Assembly (NCBI GenBank): GCA_002405915.1
Contig: DHMS01000031.1
Coordinates: 1 to 64,000 of the forward strand
Reading direction: 5' to 3'
DNA from: Christensenella sp. UBA4636
GTDB taxonomy: Bacteria > Bacillota > Clostridia > Christensenellales > Borkfalkiaceae
DNA length: 64,000 nucleotides
Below the pieces are notes generated by a model. That model was not told where the DNA came from. It worked only from the letters and a program-made list of their open reading frames with translations, and did not search any database. Of this stretch, positions 33,041 to 41,395 are shown piece by piece. Position numbers and translations under genes: made by a program. Positions within the stretch are counted from its first letter, which is position 1. The number at the start of each line of letters is the position of its first letter.

Positions 33041-33140
33041 ACTGAAACATTTTGCTTGTTTTGATAAAATCTTTCAGTATAGTGAAACATTTTGCTTGTT
33101 TTAGTAAAATCTTTCAGTATACTGAAACATTTTCTTGACT
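33041..33140. repeat. 40-bp tandem repeat, about 2.5 units
   Basis: Units start at 33041, 33081 and 33121 (partial). Each begins A(C/G)TGAAACATTTTGCTTG and ends AAAATCTTTCAGTAT, so each unit is also an imperfect palindrome (ACTGAAA at one end, TTTCAGT at the other). The CATTTTGC start resembles the unit start of the arrays before the two AAA_14/DUF4143 ATPase genes, but the period is 40 rather than 33 and no ATPase gene is adjacent. Confidence 0.85.
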
Positions 33141-33221
33141 AAAAAAATTTCAACTTCCGTCGTTCGTCACATAAAGCTAAAAGATTTTCTATTGTCGGAA
33201 GATTTTTAAATTGAAAGGAAG

Positions 33222-33254
33222 CGGCGACCGCTTGAAAAGGCGGTCGCCGTTTAA
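33222..33254. terminator. Strong intrinsic terminator
   Basis: CGGCGACCGC (33222-33231) pairs with GCGGTCGCCG (33240-33249) over a short loop. A few T follow on the plus strand and TTTAAA-rich sequence on the minus, so it can serve the flotillin operon on the minus strand. Confidence 0.75.
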
Positions 33255-33408
33255 CGTTGTTACAAAAGTTTCTATTATCGTGCTACAAATTTTTTTTCAT
33301 TTGCCGTGCCGAAAAATTATTTTCCGCCGCTTTTATCTACCCGTTTACTTGCCCTTGCAAACGCTCAACTTTTCTAAAAAGTCGCGCTATAAGGCGATTA
33401 AACGGGAG

Positions 33409-34848
33409 TTATTCGCTTTTTTGCTCGGTTGCGGGGGCTTGAGAAGGGGCGGCGGTGGTTTCGGTTTTTGCTTCCTTGGGAGCGACGATTTCCGGCATGG
33501 TAAGCCCTGCCATTTTGAAAACGTCATTCAAAGGGGGGAGCGATTGCAACATTCCCGAAAGGAACGAAGCTGTGGAAGTTTTGCCGTCCTTTGAGCCGGT
33601 GCCGTCCCAAACGGTAACCTTGTCGATTTTGATGTTCTTTATCGCTTCGGCCTGCGTTGCGATTATTTTTTCAATCTTGTCGGTAATCATAAGGCGAGCG
33701 GCTTCGTTGGTGTCGCCGCCGGCGGCTTTGACAACTTCCGCAAGACCTTCCGCCTGAGCCGTTAAAACTTCTTTTACGCCGCGCGCCTGAGCTTCCATTT
33801 TTGCGTAGATTGCGTCCGCTTCACCGCGCGCTTTGCGACGGATTTGCTCGGCTTCCGCTTCGGCTTGAAGTTCTCTTTCTTGCTTTTCTATTTTAGCTTT
33901 GACGATGATGTCGGCTTCCTGCGTGGCGACTTCTCTTTCGGCACGCGCTTCTTCGGCTTCCTTTTCGGCGGAGTAAGCTTCTTGCAAAGCTTTTGCCGCG
34001 TTTATCTTTTCCGCCGATACCGCGCGCTGTTCGGCTTCCGCTTCGGCTTGGCGCAAAAGCGATTTGGAGTTTGCTATCTGAACTTTAGCTTCGTTTTCGC
34101 CTTGGATTGCCACGGAATCGGCGTTGGCTACGTGAATACGCTGTTCTTTTCTTGCGTTGGCTTCGCCGATTGCGCCGGCTCTGTCCGCTTCCGCAACGGA
34201 AATTTTAGCGTCGTTAATGGCTTTTGCGGCGGCTTCCTTACCGAGCGCGACTATGTAGCCCGACTCGTCGGAAATATCCGTTACGTTAACGTTGATAAGG
34301 CGAAGACCTATCTTTTTGAGTTCGCCCTCAACGTTACGGCTTACCGCTTCCAAAAACTTATCTCTGTCGGTATTTATCTCTTCGATATCCATCGTCGCGA
34401 TGACAAGACGGAGCTGACCGAAGATAATGTCCTTTGCAAGTTCCTGTATCTGCGCCATTTTGAGCCTTAAAAGCCTTTCCGCGGCGTTCTGCATAATGCC
34501 CGGTTCGGTCGAAATGCCTACGGTGAAGATAGAGGGAACGTCGATACGAATGTTCTGACGAGAAAGCGCGCTCTTTAAGTCAACGGAAATGGAAATAGGC
34601 GTTAAGTCGAGAAACTCATACGATTGGAAAAGCGGAACGATGAAGCACACGCCGCCGTGAACGCACTTTGCCGAGCGGTTGGAGCCGTCCTTATTAGAGG
34701 AAACTTTACCTTGGACTACCATTATTTTGTTCGGCGGGCATTTTTTGAATCTCGTGCAGATAAGCAATAAAACCATTACGAGAATGAGAGGAATTACTAT
34801 GCAGAGGGCGACTATGCCGCCTGCCGAAGCTAACAGATTATTGTACAT
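33409..34848 (-). CDS. Flotillin-like SPFH protein (YqiK/FloT family)
   Basis: 479 residues. Membrane scaffold protein that organises ordered lipid domains. A single membrane segment (about 9-34), an SPFH domain (about 35-210), then a long coiled-coil of Glu- and Ala-rich heptads (about 210-370) and a C-terminal region ending in a Pro/Ala/Glu tail. It lies 63 bases after an NfeD-like gene on the same strand; such pairs are known to work together (YuaF/FloT in Bacillus, a family inference here). ACTCCTTTT upstream on the plus strand gives a normal AAGGAGT site. Confidence 0.92.
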   Translation of the reverse strand: MYNNLLASAGGIVALCIVIPLILVMVLLLICTRFKKCPPNKIMVVQGKVSSNKDGSNRSAKCVHGGVCFIVPLFQSYEFLDLTPISISVDLKSALSRQNIRIDVPSIFTVGISTEPGIMQNAAERLLRLKMAQIQELAKDIIFGQLRLVIATMDIEEINTDRDKFLEAVSRNVEGELKKIGLRLINVNVTDISDESGYIVALGKEAAAKAINDAKISVAEADRAGAIGEANARKEQRIHVANADSVAIQGENEAKVQIANSKSLLRQAEAEAEQRAVSAEKINAAKALQEAYSAEKEAEEARAEREVATQEADIIVKAKIEKQERELQAEAEAEQIRRKARGEADAIYAKMEAQARGVKEVLTAQAEGLAEVVKAAGGDTNEAARLMITDKIEKIIATQAEAIKNIKIDKVTVWDGTGSKDGKTSTASFLSGMLQSLPPLNDVFKMAGLTMPEIVAPKEAKTETTAAPSQAPATEQKSE

Positions 34849-34911
34849 GTTCTACTCCTTTTATTTTTTTATTGTTTTCGGTTTGAACGATTTTATAATC
34901 CCCGAGAAACT

Positions 34912-35508
34912 TTACAATTTCTCAACGAGATATTCGTCGCCGATAACCGAAATAATTTTGACTTTCGCGCCCGTGGGGATAGGCGAGTCTCCGCTCTGGA
35001 TTGCGGACTTTTCTATGTATCTTTCGGAAACGTTGAGCGTAACTTTGCCGCTGCCGGTGTTCTTGGGCGGAATGGTTAAGTATACTTCCGCGATTTTGCC
35101 GACCGCTTCGTTATAGTTTATGTTGCCGTTCGATTGAAGCCCCGTGAGCCATTTCATTAAGAATGCCATGCCGACGAGCGCGGCGGTACCCGCGACGAGG
35201 GATACGACGATTGCAAGCGGCAAGTTGTTGTCCGCAAACGTGTAGCCGATCCAGCCGCCTATCGCAAAGAAGGCGACTAAGCCTCTTACCGAAAAGAGCG
35301 TTATGCCCGGGTCGTTGTCGAGTATTCCGTCGCCGTCGGCGTCACTGCCCGCGTCGGGACAATCGACGTCCGTATCCGCGTCAACGTCGCCGCCGCCCGA
35401 GCCGAAGCCGACGAGCAGAAGAATTATCTGCACGACGAGCAGTACCGTTGCGGGGCAAGCTATGCAAAAATAAATTTTTTGCGCAAGGTTAAGTGTTTCC
35501 CACCACAT
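34912..35508 (-). CDS. NfeD-like membrane protein with acidic DxDxDG loop
   Basis: 198 residues. First membrane segment about 15-36; then a loop of some 30 residues almost made of Asp (DVDADTDVDC, DADGDGILDNDPG); two more membrane segments (about 75-120); then a soluble OB-fold domain (about 130-198) typical of NfeD/YuaF partners of flotillins. The DADGDGILDND string matches EF-hand or dockerin-type calcium loops, so the outward loop may bind calcium. First gene of the operon with the flotillin gene. Confidence 0.85.
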   Translation of the reverse strand: MWWETLNLAQKIYFCIACPATVLLVVQIILLLVGFGSGGGDVDADTDVDCPDAGSDADGDGILDNDPGITLFSVRGLVAFFAIGGWIGYTFADNNLPLAIVVSLVAGTAALVGMAFLMKWLTGLQSNGNINYNEAVGKIAEVYLTIPPKNTGSGKVTLNVSERYIEKSAIQSGDSPIPTGAKVKIISVIGDEYLVEKL

Positions 35509-35648
35509 TTTTGTTACTCCTTTTTTAGGCGTTCGTGCGTTTTGTATGCTTTGCTAAAAAAGAAAAGTCGGATTTAACGCATTCAGCCCTAAATTTTACA
35601 TTTTATTGTATTATTCCATTTTGAACGATACATTATAATGTTTATTTT

Positions 35649-35677
35649 AGTATACCATAATATTATTATATCGTCAA
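35649..35677 (-). promoter_or_regulatory. Promoter of the nfeD-flotillin operon
   Basis: Minus strand TTGACG (35677-35672), 17 bases, TATACT (35654-35649). Confidence 0.7.
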
Positions 35678-35681
35678 ACGT

Positions 35682-35710
35682 TTGCAAGATTATTTTTTTT
35701 GTGATAAAAT
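35682..35710 (+). promoter_or_regulatory. Promoter of the flavoprotein gene
   Basis: TTGCAA (35682-35687), 17 bases, TAAAAT (35705-35710), leaving a leader of about 150 bases. Confidence 0.6.
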
Positions 35711-35865
35711 AATCAAGCGATAAAACGCGCGAAATTTTTTCCCACGCGCGGGGAACCCGCTAATTTTCCGTCATTGATAGCTTTATATAAAAATCGTAAA
35801 GCGTTGAAAACGGCGGAGCTTAGCAAAAACGGCGGTAAGAAAAACCGCAAACGGAGGATAACGAT

Positions 35866-37260
35866 ATGAAAAAATACGACGTGGTTGTAATCGGCGCGGG
35901 TCCGAGCGGAATTTTCTGCGCGTACGAATTGAAAACCAAACGCCCCGACCTCAACGTTTTAATAGTTGAAAAGGGCAGAATACTTGAAAAACGTCAATGC
36001 CCCAAACGCTTTACGGGTGTGTGCGCGGGTTGCAAACCTTGCTCCATTACGACGGGCTTTGCGGGCGCGGGCGCATTTTCCGACGGCAAACTTTCTTTAA
36101 GCCCGGACGTAGGCGGCAACCTTCAACAGATTTTAGGATACGACAAGGCGTGCGAACTCATCAAGCGTTCGGACGATATTTATCTTAAATTCGGTGCGGA
36201 CACCTTCGTTTACGGCGTCGATAAAGAAGCCGAAATTCGCGAAATCCGCAAAAAGGCGATAGGCGCGAACCTTAAGCTTATCGAATGTCCTATCCGCCAC
36301 CTCGGCACCGAAGAGGGCTACAAAATTTATTTGAGACTCGAACACCATTTGCAAGAACTCGGCGTAGATATGATTTTCAACACTATGGTCACCGATATTC
36401 TCATAGAGGACAACAAGGTTAAAGGCGTGGTTACCGACAAGGGCGAAACGTACTTAGCCGATTACGTCGTGGCGGGCATCGGCAGAGAGGGCGCGGAATG
36501 GCTGTGCAACATCTGCCGTAAGCATGACGTAAAAACGACGGTCGGCACCGTCGATATCGGCGTGAGGGTCGAACTCCGCGACGAGGTTATGGAATATCTC
36601 AACAACAATCTTTACGAGGCAAAACTCGTTTATTACGCCCCGACTTTCGACGATAAGGTAAGAACTTTCTGCACCAACCCGTCGGGCGAAGTCGCAACGG
36701 AATATTACGAAAACGGTCTTGCGGTTGTCAACGGTCACGCTTATAAGAGCAAAGAATTCAAAACGCACAACACTAACTTCGCCGTTCTCGTGTCCAAAAA
36801 CTTCACAAAACCCTTTAAGACACCGATTGAATACGGCAAAAAGATTGCGGAACTTTCCAACATGCTCTGCGACGGCAAAATTCTCGTTCAACGCTTCGGC
36901 GACTTTAAGCGCGGAAGAAGAACGACCGAAGAACGCCTTTGCCGCAACAACATAGTTCCGACCTTAAAGGACGCGGTCCCCGGCGATTTGTCGCTCGTTT
37001 TGCCGCACAGAATTATGGTCGATATCATCGAAATGCTTTACGCTCTCGATAAAGTTTCCCCGGGCGTTGCAAGCGACGAAACGCTTCTTTACGGCGTAGA
37101 AGTCAAGTTCTACTCCAACTCCGTAGTCGTCGACAAGTCGTTTGAAACGAGCGTTAAAGGGCTTTATTCGATAGGCGACGGCGCTTCCGTCACGAGGGGC
37201 TTGCAGCAAGCGAGCGCGAACGGTCTTAGCGTTGCCGACAGCATTATGGAAAAAATCTAA
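35866..37260 (+). CDS. Uncharacterised FAD-dependent dehydrogenase (COG2509 type)
   Basis: 464 residues. Rossmann FAD-binding start VVVIGAGPSGIFCAYELK, a cysteine cluster CAGCKPC near residue 55, and the closing FAD motif GLYSIGDGASVTRGLQQASA near 436. It resembles the uncharacterised FAD-dependent dehydrogenases found widely in anaerobes; the substrate is unknown. The cysteines might bind a metal or cluster, but this is only suggested by their spacing. Single-gene unit with its own promoter, an AACGGAGG site and a terminator. Confidence 0.85.
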   Translation: MKKYDVVVIGAGPSGIFCAYELKTKRPDLNVLIVEKGRILEKRQCPKRFTGVCAGCKPCSITTGFAGAGAFSDGKLSLSPDVGGNLQQILGYDKACELIKRSDDIYLKFGADTFVYGVDKEAEIREIRKKAIGANLKLIECPIRHLGTEEGYKIYLRLEHHLQELGVDMIFNTMVTDILIEDNKVKGVVTDKGETYLADYVVAGIGREGAEWLCNICRKHDVKTTVGTVDIGVRVELRDEVMEYLNNNLYEAKLVYYAPTFDDKVRTFCTNPSGEVATEYYENGLAVVNGHAYKSKEFKTHNTNFAVLVSKNFTKPFKTPIEYGKKIAELSNMLCDGKILVQRFGDFKRGRRTTEERLCRNNIVPTLKDAVPGDLSLVLPHRIMVDIIEMLYALDKVSPGVASDETLLYGVEVKFYSNSVVVDKSFETSVKGLYSIGDGASVTRGLQQASANGLSVADSIMEKI

Positions 37261-37282
37261 TCTAAATATATATTATGAAATC

Positions 37283-37321
37283 AAGCCGTTTGCCCGTGAG
37301 TATGCCCGCAAGCGGCTTTTT
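37283..37321 (+). terminator. Terminator after the flavoprotein gene
   Basis: AAGCCGTTTGC (37283-37293) pairs with GCAAGCGGCTT (37308-37318), followed by a T run. Confidence 0.9.
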
Positions 37322-37408
37322 GGTTGCTTGATTTGCCGAGAAAACAAGTCTTTTGATTGCAATGCGAACGTTTGTTTAAAATTTTTAATAAATTATGGGA
37401 CTTAGCTC

Positions 37409-37436
37409 TTGACAAATGAAATTTTTGTGGTACAAT
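37409..37436 (+). promoter_or_regulatory. Promoter of the DUF6883/DUF4926 cluster
   Basis: TTGACA (37409-37414), 16 bases, TACAAT (37431-37436), 38 bases before the first gene. Confidence 0.75.
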
Positions 37437-37474
37437 ATAATCGGTCGAATTTGACTAAGGAGTAAAAGAGTATC

Positions 37475-38086
37475 ATGAAAGTACAAACGGTAAGCTTTGA
37501 GCAAGCCGGCGTTCTCGCTAAGCAATTTTTCGAGTCGCCGCAATGGGGTAGGTTTGTTCACGAAGGAACAAAGCCTGCTTATACTAACAGAGAAAAGCAA
37601 GAAAACGTAGAATGGGCTAAGGTTAATAACAATAAGCACTGTGCGGTATGTTTGAATATGAACGGTTGTTGTTTGCCCGTTGACGTAATAGAAAACAAAA
37701 TGAAATTCCCGTTTCATGAAAACTGTCACTGTTACGTAGTGCCTGCGAATAATTTAGAGATAACGGCGGAAAGCCCGTTGCCAAAGTTTGAAGGATATGT
37801 TTTTAATCCCGAATATATGCATAACGGGAAAAATGAGTTGTTTTGGGAATGGGGTTTCGTTAAAGAAGATTCTGCTTCATTGTGTGCAGAATTAGCAAAT
37901 CAAGCTCAAAAATCATATGCTGATGTTGATTTTAAACTCGGTAAACTTGATGCTTACGGGCAACGTATAGATATAAGAGTTAAATTACAAAGAAGAAATA
38001 AATTCGAAGAAGTTTCTTTTATTTCGGGATGGATGCTTTATCCCGACGGGAAAATAATTTTAGCAACACCATATGGAGGAAAGTAA
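37475..38086 (+). CDS. DUF6883-domain protein, putative toxin
   Basis: 203 residues. The N-terminal half has a cysteine and histidine-rich block, CAVCLNMNGCCLPVD then FPFHENCHCYVVP (about 56-91), like the metal-binding motif of MuF-type phage head proteins. The C-terminal half (about 105-203) reads as DUF6883: KFEGYVFNPEYMHNGKNELF, then LDAYGQRIDIRVKL and GWMLYPDGKIILATPY. DUF6883 is found as the C-terminal toxin-like domain of some polymorphic toxins and next to DUF4926 genes (my recall, worth checking). It has no signal peptide. The ending overlaps the ribosome binding site of the first of four DUF4926-like genes, so it is coupled to them. Confidence 0.7.
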   Translation: MKVQTVSFEQAGVLAKQFFESPQWGRFVHEGTKPAYTNREKQENVEWAKVNNNKHCAVCLNMNGCCLPVDVIENKMKFPFHENCHCYVVPANNLEITAESPLPKFEGYVFNPEYMHNGKNELFWEWGFVKEDSASLCAELANQAQKSYADVDFKLGKLDAYGQRIDIRVKLQRRNKFEEVSFISGWMLYPDGKIILATPYGGK

Positions 38087-38088
38087 AA

Positions 38089-38583
38089 ATGAAACACATG
38101 GATATTGTTGAACTGCTTATCGATAAAGACGAATATAAAACGAAAGGCGTGCAAAAGGGCATGCGTGGTAGAATAACCGATTGCAATGTTCCTAAAGAAA
38201 ACAAAAGATTTGTTTTCTTTGTACTTGGCAAAGAGAATAATCGCTTTGTGGTTACGGCTTTATATATTCAAGAAAGCGATTTGAAAATTGTGGACGAATG
38301 GACGTATTTAGACGGTAAAAAAGTCGTTTTACCGTTTAACGAATATGCAAGGGTTGTTATGACCGAAGAAAAAGAAAAATATACCGTTGACGGCGTGCAT
38401 AAAGGTTTTGACGGGTGGATATGTGACCCGCGAAGAATTGAAAATTCAAGACTTATATGTTTTGACAACGTTGATTTCAGCCCGTTTCCTATAATTGCCG
38501 TAAAAGAGCGCGACATGGAAGTCGTAATTCCTGCAAAAGAGGACCTTATCGACTATGAAGAATGGAGCAAAAAAGATAAGTAA
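38089..38583 (+). CDS. Two-domain DUF4926-like protein, putative immunity copy 1
   Basis: 164 residues from the ATG at 38089, whose GGAGG lies inside the end of the DUF6883 gene. The protein is an internal duplication: IVELLIDKDEYKTKGVQKGM (N-half) is echoed by EKEKYTVDGVHKGFDGWICD (C-half), and each half follows the DUF4926 pattern of a short beta-rich domain with a K-G-x-x-G-x-I turn. DUF4926 proteins often neighbour toxin-like genes. Acidic, cytoplasmic, no membrane segment. Copies 2-4 follow 2 bases apart each. Confidence 0.72.
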   Translation: MKHMDIVELLIDKDEYKTKGVQKGMRGRITDCNVPKENKRFVFFVLGKENNRFVVTALYIQESDLKIVDEWTYLDGKKVVLPFNEYARVVMTEEKEKYTVDGVHKGFDGWICDPRRIENSRLICFDNVDFSPFPIIAVKERDMEVVIPAKEDLIDYEEWSKKDK

Positions 38584-38585
38584 AA

Positions 38586-39128
38586 ATGAAAAGAATGGAT
38601 ATTGTTGAACTGCTTGTAGATAGAGGCGAATACCTTAAAGACGGTGTTTGTAAAGGTATGCGCGGGCGCATAACCGATATGGGGGTGCATGCCGACGGTA
38701 CGAGATTAGTGTATTTTGTGTCGAAAACTTCCAACGGACGGTTTAAAGAAGCGGGGGTAAGAATTCCCGAAAGCGAATTGAAAGTCGTGGACGAATTAAC
38801 TTATTTAAACATCGAAAAGATAATATTGCCGTTTGAAGAATATGCGCGTGTAATGGTTACCGTTGAAAAAGACAAGTATGCCGACGAAGGCGTGCATAAA
38901 GGCGAAATAGGCTGGATATGCGACCCGAGAAGAATAGAAAATTCGCGGCTTGTATGTTTTGATTTTGTGCAGTCGTCGAAATATCCTATAATTTCGGTAA
39001 AAGAGCGCGATATGGAAGTTATCGTTCTTGCTCCCGAAGACGCGCCGGATGACGATATTTCTATCGTTGCGAAAAGGGTAGACGGGAAAACCGTCGTTAC
39101 AAAGGAACATAAGGAAAGCCTAAAGTAA
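38586..39128 (+). CDS. Two-domain DUF4926-like protein, putative immunity copy 2
   Basis: 180 residues, the most divergent of the four copies, with a C-terminal extension of about 20 residues (DDISIVAKRVDGKTVVTKEH). The same two half-repeats are seen (IVELLVDRGEYLKDGVCKGM; KDKYADEGVHKGEIGWICD). It starts 2 bases after the copy 1 stop. Its divergence suggests it either protects against a different toxin or has drifted for longer than the other copies. Confidence 0.72.
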   Translation: MKRMDIVELLVDRGEYLKDGVCKGMRGRITDMGVHADGTRLVYFVSKTSNGRFKEAGVRIPESELKVVDELTYLNIEKIILPFEEYARVMVTVEKDKYADEGVHKGEIGWICDPRRIENSRLVCFDFVQSSKYPIISVKERDMEVIVLAPEDAPDDDISIVAKRVDGKTVVTKEHKESLK

Positions 39129-39130
39129 AA

Positions 39131-39427
39131 ATGAAATACTTAGATATTGTGGAACTTCTTGTCGATAAAGACGAATATAGAGCGAAAGGCGTGCAAAAGG
39201 GCATGCGTGGCAGAATAACTTATGATGAAGAGCGAGAAAAATTTATTACCGTATATTTCGTCTTGAATATCGAAGAGAACTGCGTTTGTGGAAGTGCATT
39301 GGATATTCCGGAAAATGAATTAAAAGTCGTAGAGAAATTAACTTTTTTAAACGGTGAAAAAATTGTTTTACCCTTTAACGAATACGCAAGGGTCGATGAC
39401 CGAAGAAAAAGAAAAATATACCGATGA
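39131..39427 (+). pseudogene. DUF4926-like copy 3, N-terminal half (frameshifted)
   Basis: 98 residues. It follows copies 1 and 4 up to LPFNEYARV and then leaves frame. Against copy 4, two bases are missing (AGGGTCG-ATGACC here, AGGATCGTTATGACC there), so the reading ends in DDRRKRKIYR. The remaining first half is a complete DUF4926-like unit and may still be stable. Whether this is real or a sequencing error cannot be judged from one sequence. Confidence 0.65.
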
Positions 39428-39620
39428 CGGCGTGCATAAAGGCTTTGACGGGTGGATATGCGATCCAAGGAGAATTGAAAATTCAAGACTAATATGTTTT
39501 GATAACGTTGATTTCAGCCCGTTCCCTATAATTTCGGTAAAAGAGCGCGACATGGAAGTCGTAATTCCTTCCCCTTACGACCTTATCGACTATGAAGAAT
39601 GGAGTAAAAAGGGAAAGTAA
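39396..39620 (+). pseudogene. DUF4926-like copy 3, C-terminal half
   Basis: 74 residues if read from the ATG at 39396 (MTEEKEKYTDDGVHKGFDGW), created at the site of the 2-base deletion. It encodes the complete second half-repeat and ends in EWSKKGK like copy 1. It could be made by reinitiation after the upstream half; there is no clear ribosome binding site. Confidence 0.55.
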
Positions 39621-39622
39621 AA

Positions 39623-40117
39623 ATGAAGTACTTAGATATCGTAGAACTTTTTGTTGATAAGACGGAGTATAGATTAAATGGAGTAAGAAAGGGCATGCGC
39701 GGCAGAATAACCGATTGCGATGTTTTTGAGGACAATAAAAGATTAGTCTTTTTCGTGTTAGGAAAAGCAGATAATCGTTTTGTGGTTACGGCATTACATA
39801 TTCCCGAAAGCGATTTAAAAGTTGTGAACGAATGGACATATTTAAACGGTGAAAAAGTAGTTTTACCTTTTAATGAATATGCGAGGATCGTTATGACCGA
39901 GGAAAAAGAAAAATATATCGATGACGGCGTGCATAAGGGTTTTGACGGGTGGATATGCGACCCGCGGAGAATTGAAAATTCAAGATTAATATGTTTTGAT
40001 ATGGTTGATTTCAGCCCATATCCTATAATTTCCGTAAAAGAGCGCGACATGGAAGTTTTAATTCCTGCAAAAGAGGACCTTATCGACTATGAAGAATGGA
40101 GCAAAAACTTAAACTAA
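39623..40117 (+). CDS. Two-domain DUF4926-like protein, putative immunity copy 4
   Basis: 164 residues, closely similar to copy 1 at the DNA level, for example around GGGTGGATATGCGACCCGCG. Two half-repeats: IVELFVDKTEYRLNGVRKGM and EKEKYIDDGVHKGFDGWICD. It ends the tandem series; the last codons EEWSKNLN differ from the KKDK/KKGK endings of copies 1 and 3. The DNA similarity of copies 1, 3 and 4 points to recent tandem duplication. Confidence 0.72.
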   Translation: MKYLDIVELFVDKTEYRLNGVRKGMRGRITDCDVFEDNKRLVFFVLGKADNRFVVTALHIPESDLKVVNEWTYLNGEKVVLPFNEYARIVMTEEKEKYIDDGVHKGFDGWICDPRRIENSRLICFDMVDFSPYPIISVKERDMEVLIPAKEDLIDYEEWSKNLN

Positions 40118-40170
40118 AAACTACGAGAGAGTGGGCGAGAAATAGAAAGACCAAAAGGCGGTTATATATT

Positions 40171-41289
40171 ATGAAAGATTTAAGACTGAAAAAGCTTGCG
40201 GATAACCTCGTTAATTATTCCGTGAGAGCTAAAAAGGGCGACAAGGTTATGATTGAAGCGTTCGGCATCGAAAACGACCTTGTTAAAGAGCTTGTTGCGA
40301 CGTGTTACGAGGCGGGCGCGTACCCGTTCGTCGTTTTGCGCGACCATGCAGTTTTAAGAAGCGAAATTTTTGGCGGAAACGAGGAATATTTCAATCTGTG
40401 GGCGAAGTACGACGGATTTATTATGGACGATATGGACTGTTATATCGGCGTAAGGGGCGGCGGCAACGCGTTCGAGCTTTCGGACGTACCCGAGGACAAA
40501 AATTCGCTTTACGCGCGCTTGTATTCATATCCCGTTCACCACGAAAAACGCGTAAACAACACGCGTTGGGTAATTTTGAGATATCCGACCCCGTCAATGG
40601 CGCAACTTTCGGGAACTTCTACCGAAGCGTTCGAAGATTTTTACTTTGACGTTTGCAATCTCGATTACGCCAAGATGAATAAGGCGATGGATTCGCTCAA
40701 AGCCTTGATGGACAAGACCGACAAAGTGCGCATTATCGCCAAGGACACCGACCTTAGTTTTTCTATCAAGGGCATAGGCTCGGTTAAGTGCGCGGGCGAG
40801 TGCAATATCCCCGACGGCGAAGTGTATTCCGCGCCCGTAAAAACGAGCGTTAACGGCACGATAAGCTACAACGCGCCGTCCGTTTACGGCGGGGTAAGAT
40901 ACGAGGGCGTGAAGCTCACGTTTAAAGACGGAAAGATAATTAAAGCCACTTCGAACGGCGGAAGTGCGGAAATTGAGAAAGTTTTCGATACCGACGAGGG
41001 CGCAAGGTACGTCGGCGAGTTCGCTATCGGAGTTAACCCGTACGTCAATAAGCCTATGTGCGACATACTTTTCGACGAAAAAATCGCCGGGTCTATCCAT
41101 TTTACGCCCGGTTGCTGCTATGAAGATTGCGACAACGGCAATCACTCTGCGGTGCATTGGGATTTAGTACTTATTCAGACCCCCGAATACGGCGGCGGCG
41201 AAATTTGGTTTGACGACGTGCTTATCCGCAAAGACGGGCGTTTCGTTCTCCCTTCGCTTTTGCGTCTTAACCCCGAAAACTTGAAATGA
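40171..41289 (+). CDS. M29 family aminopeptidase
   Basis: 372 residues from the ATG at 40171. Cobalt/zinc exopeptidase of the thermophilic aminopeptidase family (AmpS, PepS). Ligands of the two-metal centre fit: Glu in ECNIPDGEVYSAPV near residue 212, Glu in GEFAIGVNP near 277, and SIHFTPG with HWDLVLI supplying His, His and Asp near the C-terminus. I preferred this start because the upstream ATG at 40096 overlaps the previous gene and adds a basic, unrelated stretch. Ribosome binding site weak (AAGGCGG). Cytoplasmic. Confidence 0.9.
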   Translation: MKDLRLKKLADNLVNYSVRAKKGDKVMIEAFGIENDLVKELVATCYEAGAYPFVVLRDHAVLRSEIFGGNEEYFNLWAKYDGFIMDDMDCYIGVRGGGNAFELSDVPEDKNSLYARLYSYPVHHEKRVNNTRWVILRYPTPSMAQLSGTSTEAFEDFYFDVCNLDYAKMNKAMDSLKALMDKTDKVRIIAKDTDLSFSIKGIGSVKCAGECNIPDGEVYSAPVKTSVNGTISYNAPSVYGGVRYEGVKLTFKDGKIIKATSNGGSAEIEKVFDTDEGARYVGEFAIGVNPYVNKPMCDILFDEKIAGSIHFTPGCCYEDCDNGNHSAVHWDLVLIQTPEYGGGEIWFDDVLIRKDGRFVLPSLLRLNPENLK

Positions 41290-41302
41290 TTTTTTAGCGT
41301 TT

Positions 41303-41338
41303 TGCCCGACGGTTTTCTGCTGTCGGGCGTAATTTTTA
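41303..41338 (+). terminator. Terminator after the aminopeptidase gene
   Basis: GCCCGAC (41304-41310) pairs with GTCGGGC (41322-41328), followed by GTAATTTTT. Confidence 0.8.
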
Positions 41339-41395
41339 AAAATCCTTGATTTTATTGGCGTTTTTGTGATTTTTGCTTTTCAACGAACTTTCAAC

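Larger units (their letters stand above)
32938..33408. other. Convergent intergenic region with an orphan repeat array
   Basis: 471 bases without a recognisable gene. It holds the phosphatase terminator (32953-32985), a 40-bp tandem repeat (33041-33140), a strong hairpin (33222-33254) and about 150 bases of AT-rich sequence before the flotillin gene end. Confidence 0.7.
35509..35865. other. Divergent intergenic region
   Basis: 357 bases with no gene. It holds the two back-to-back promoters described next, only 4 bases apart at their -35 ends, so expression of the flotillin operon and of the flavoprotein gene may be linked. Near 35740 there is a CCCACGCGCGGGG palindrome, which lies in the flavoprotein gene's leader. 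Confidence 0.6.
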
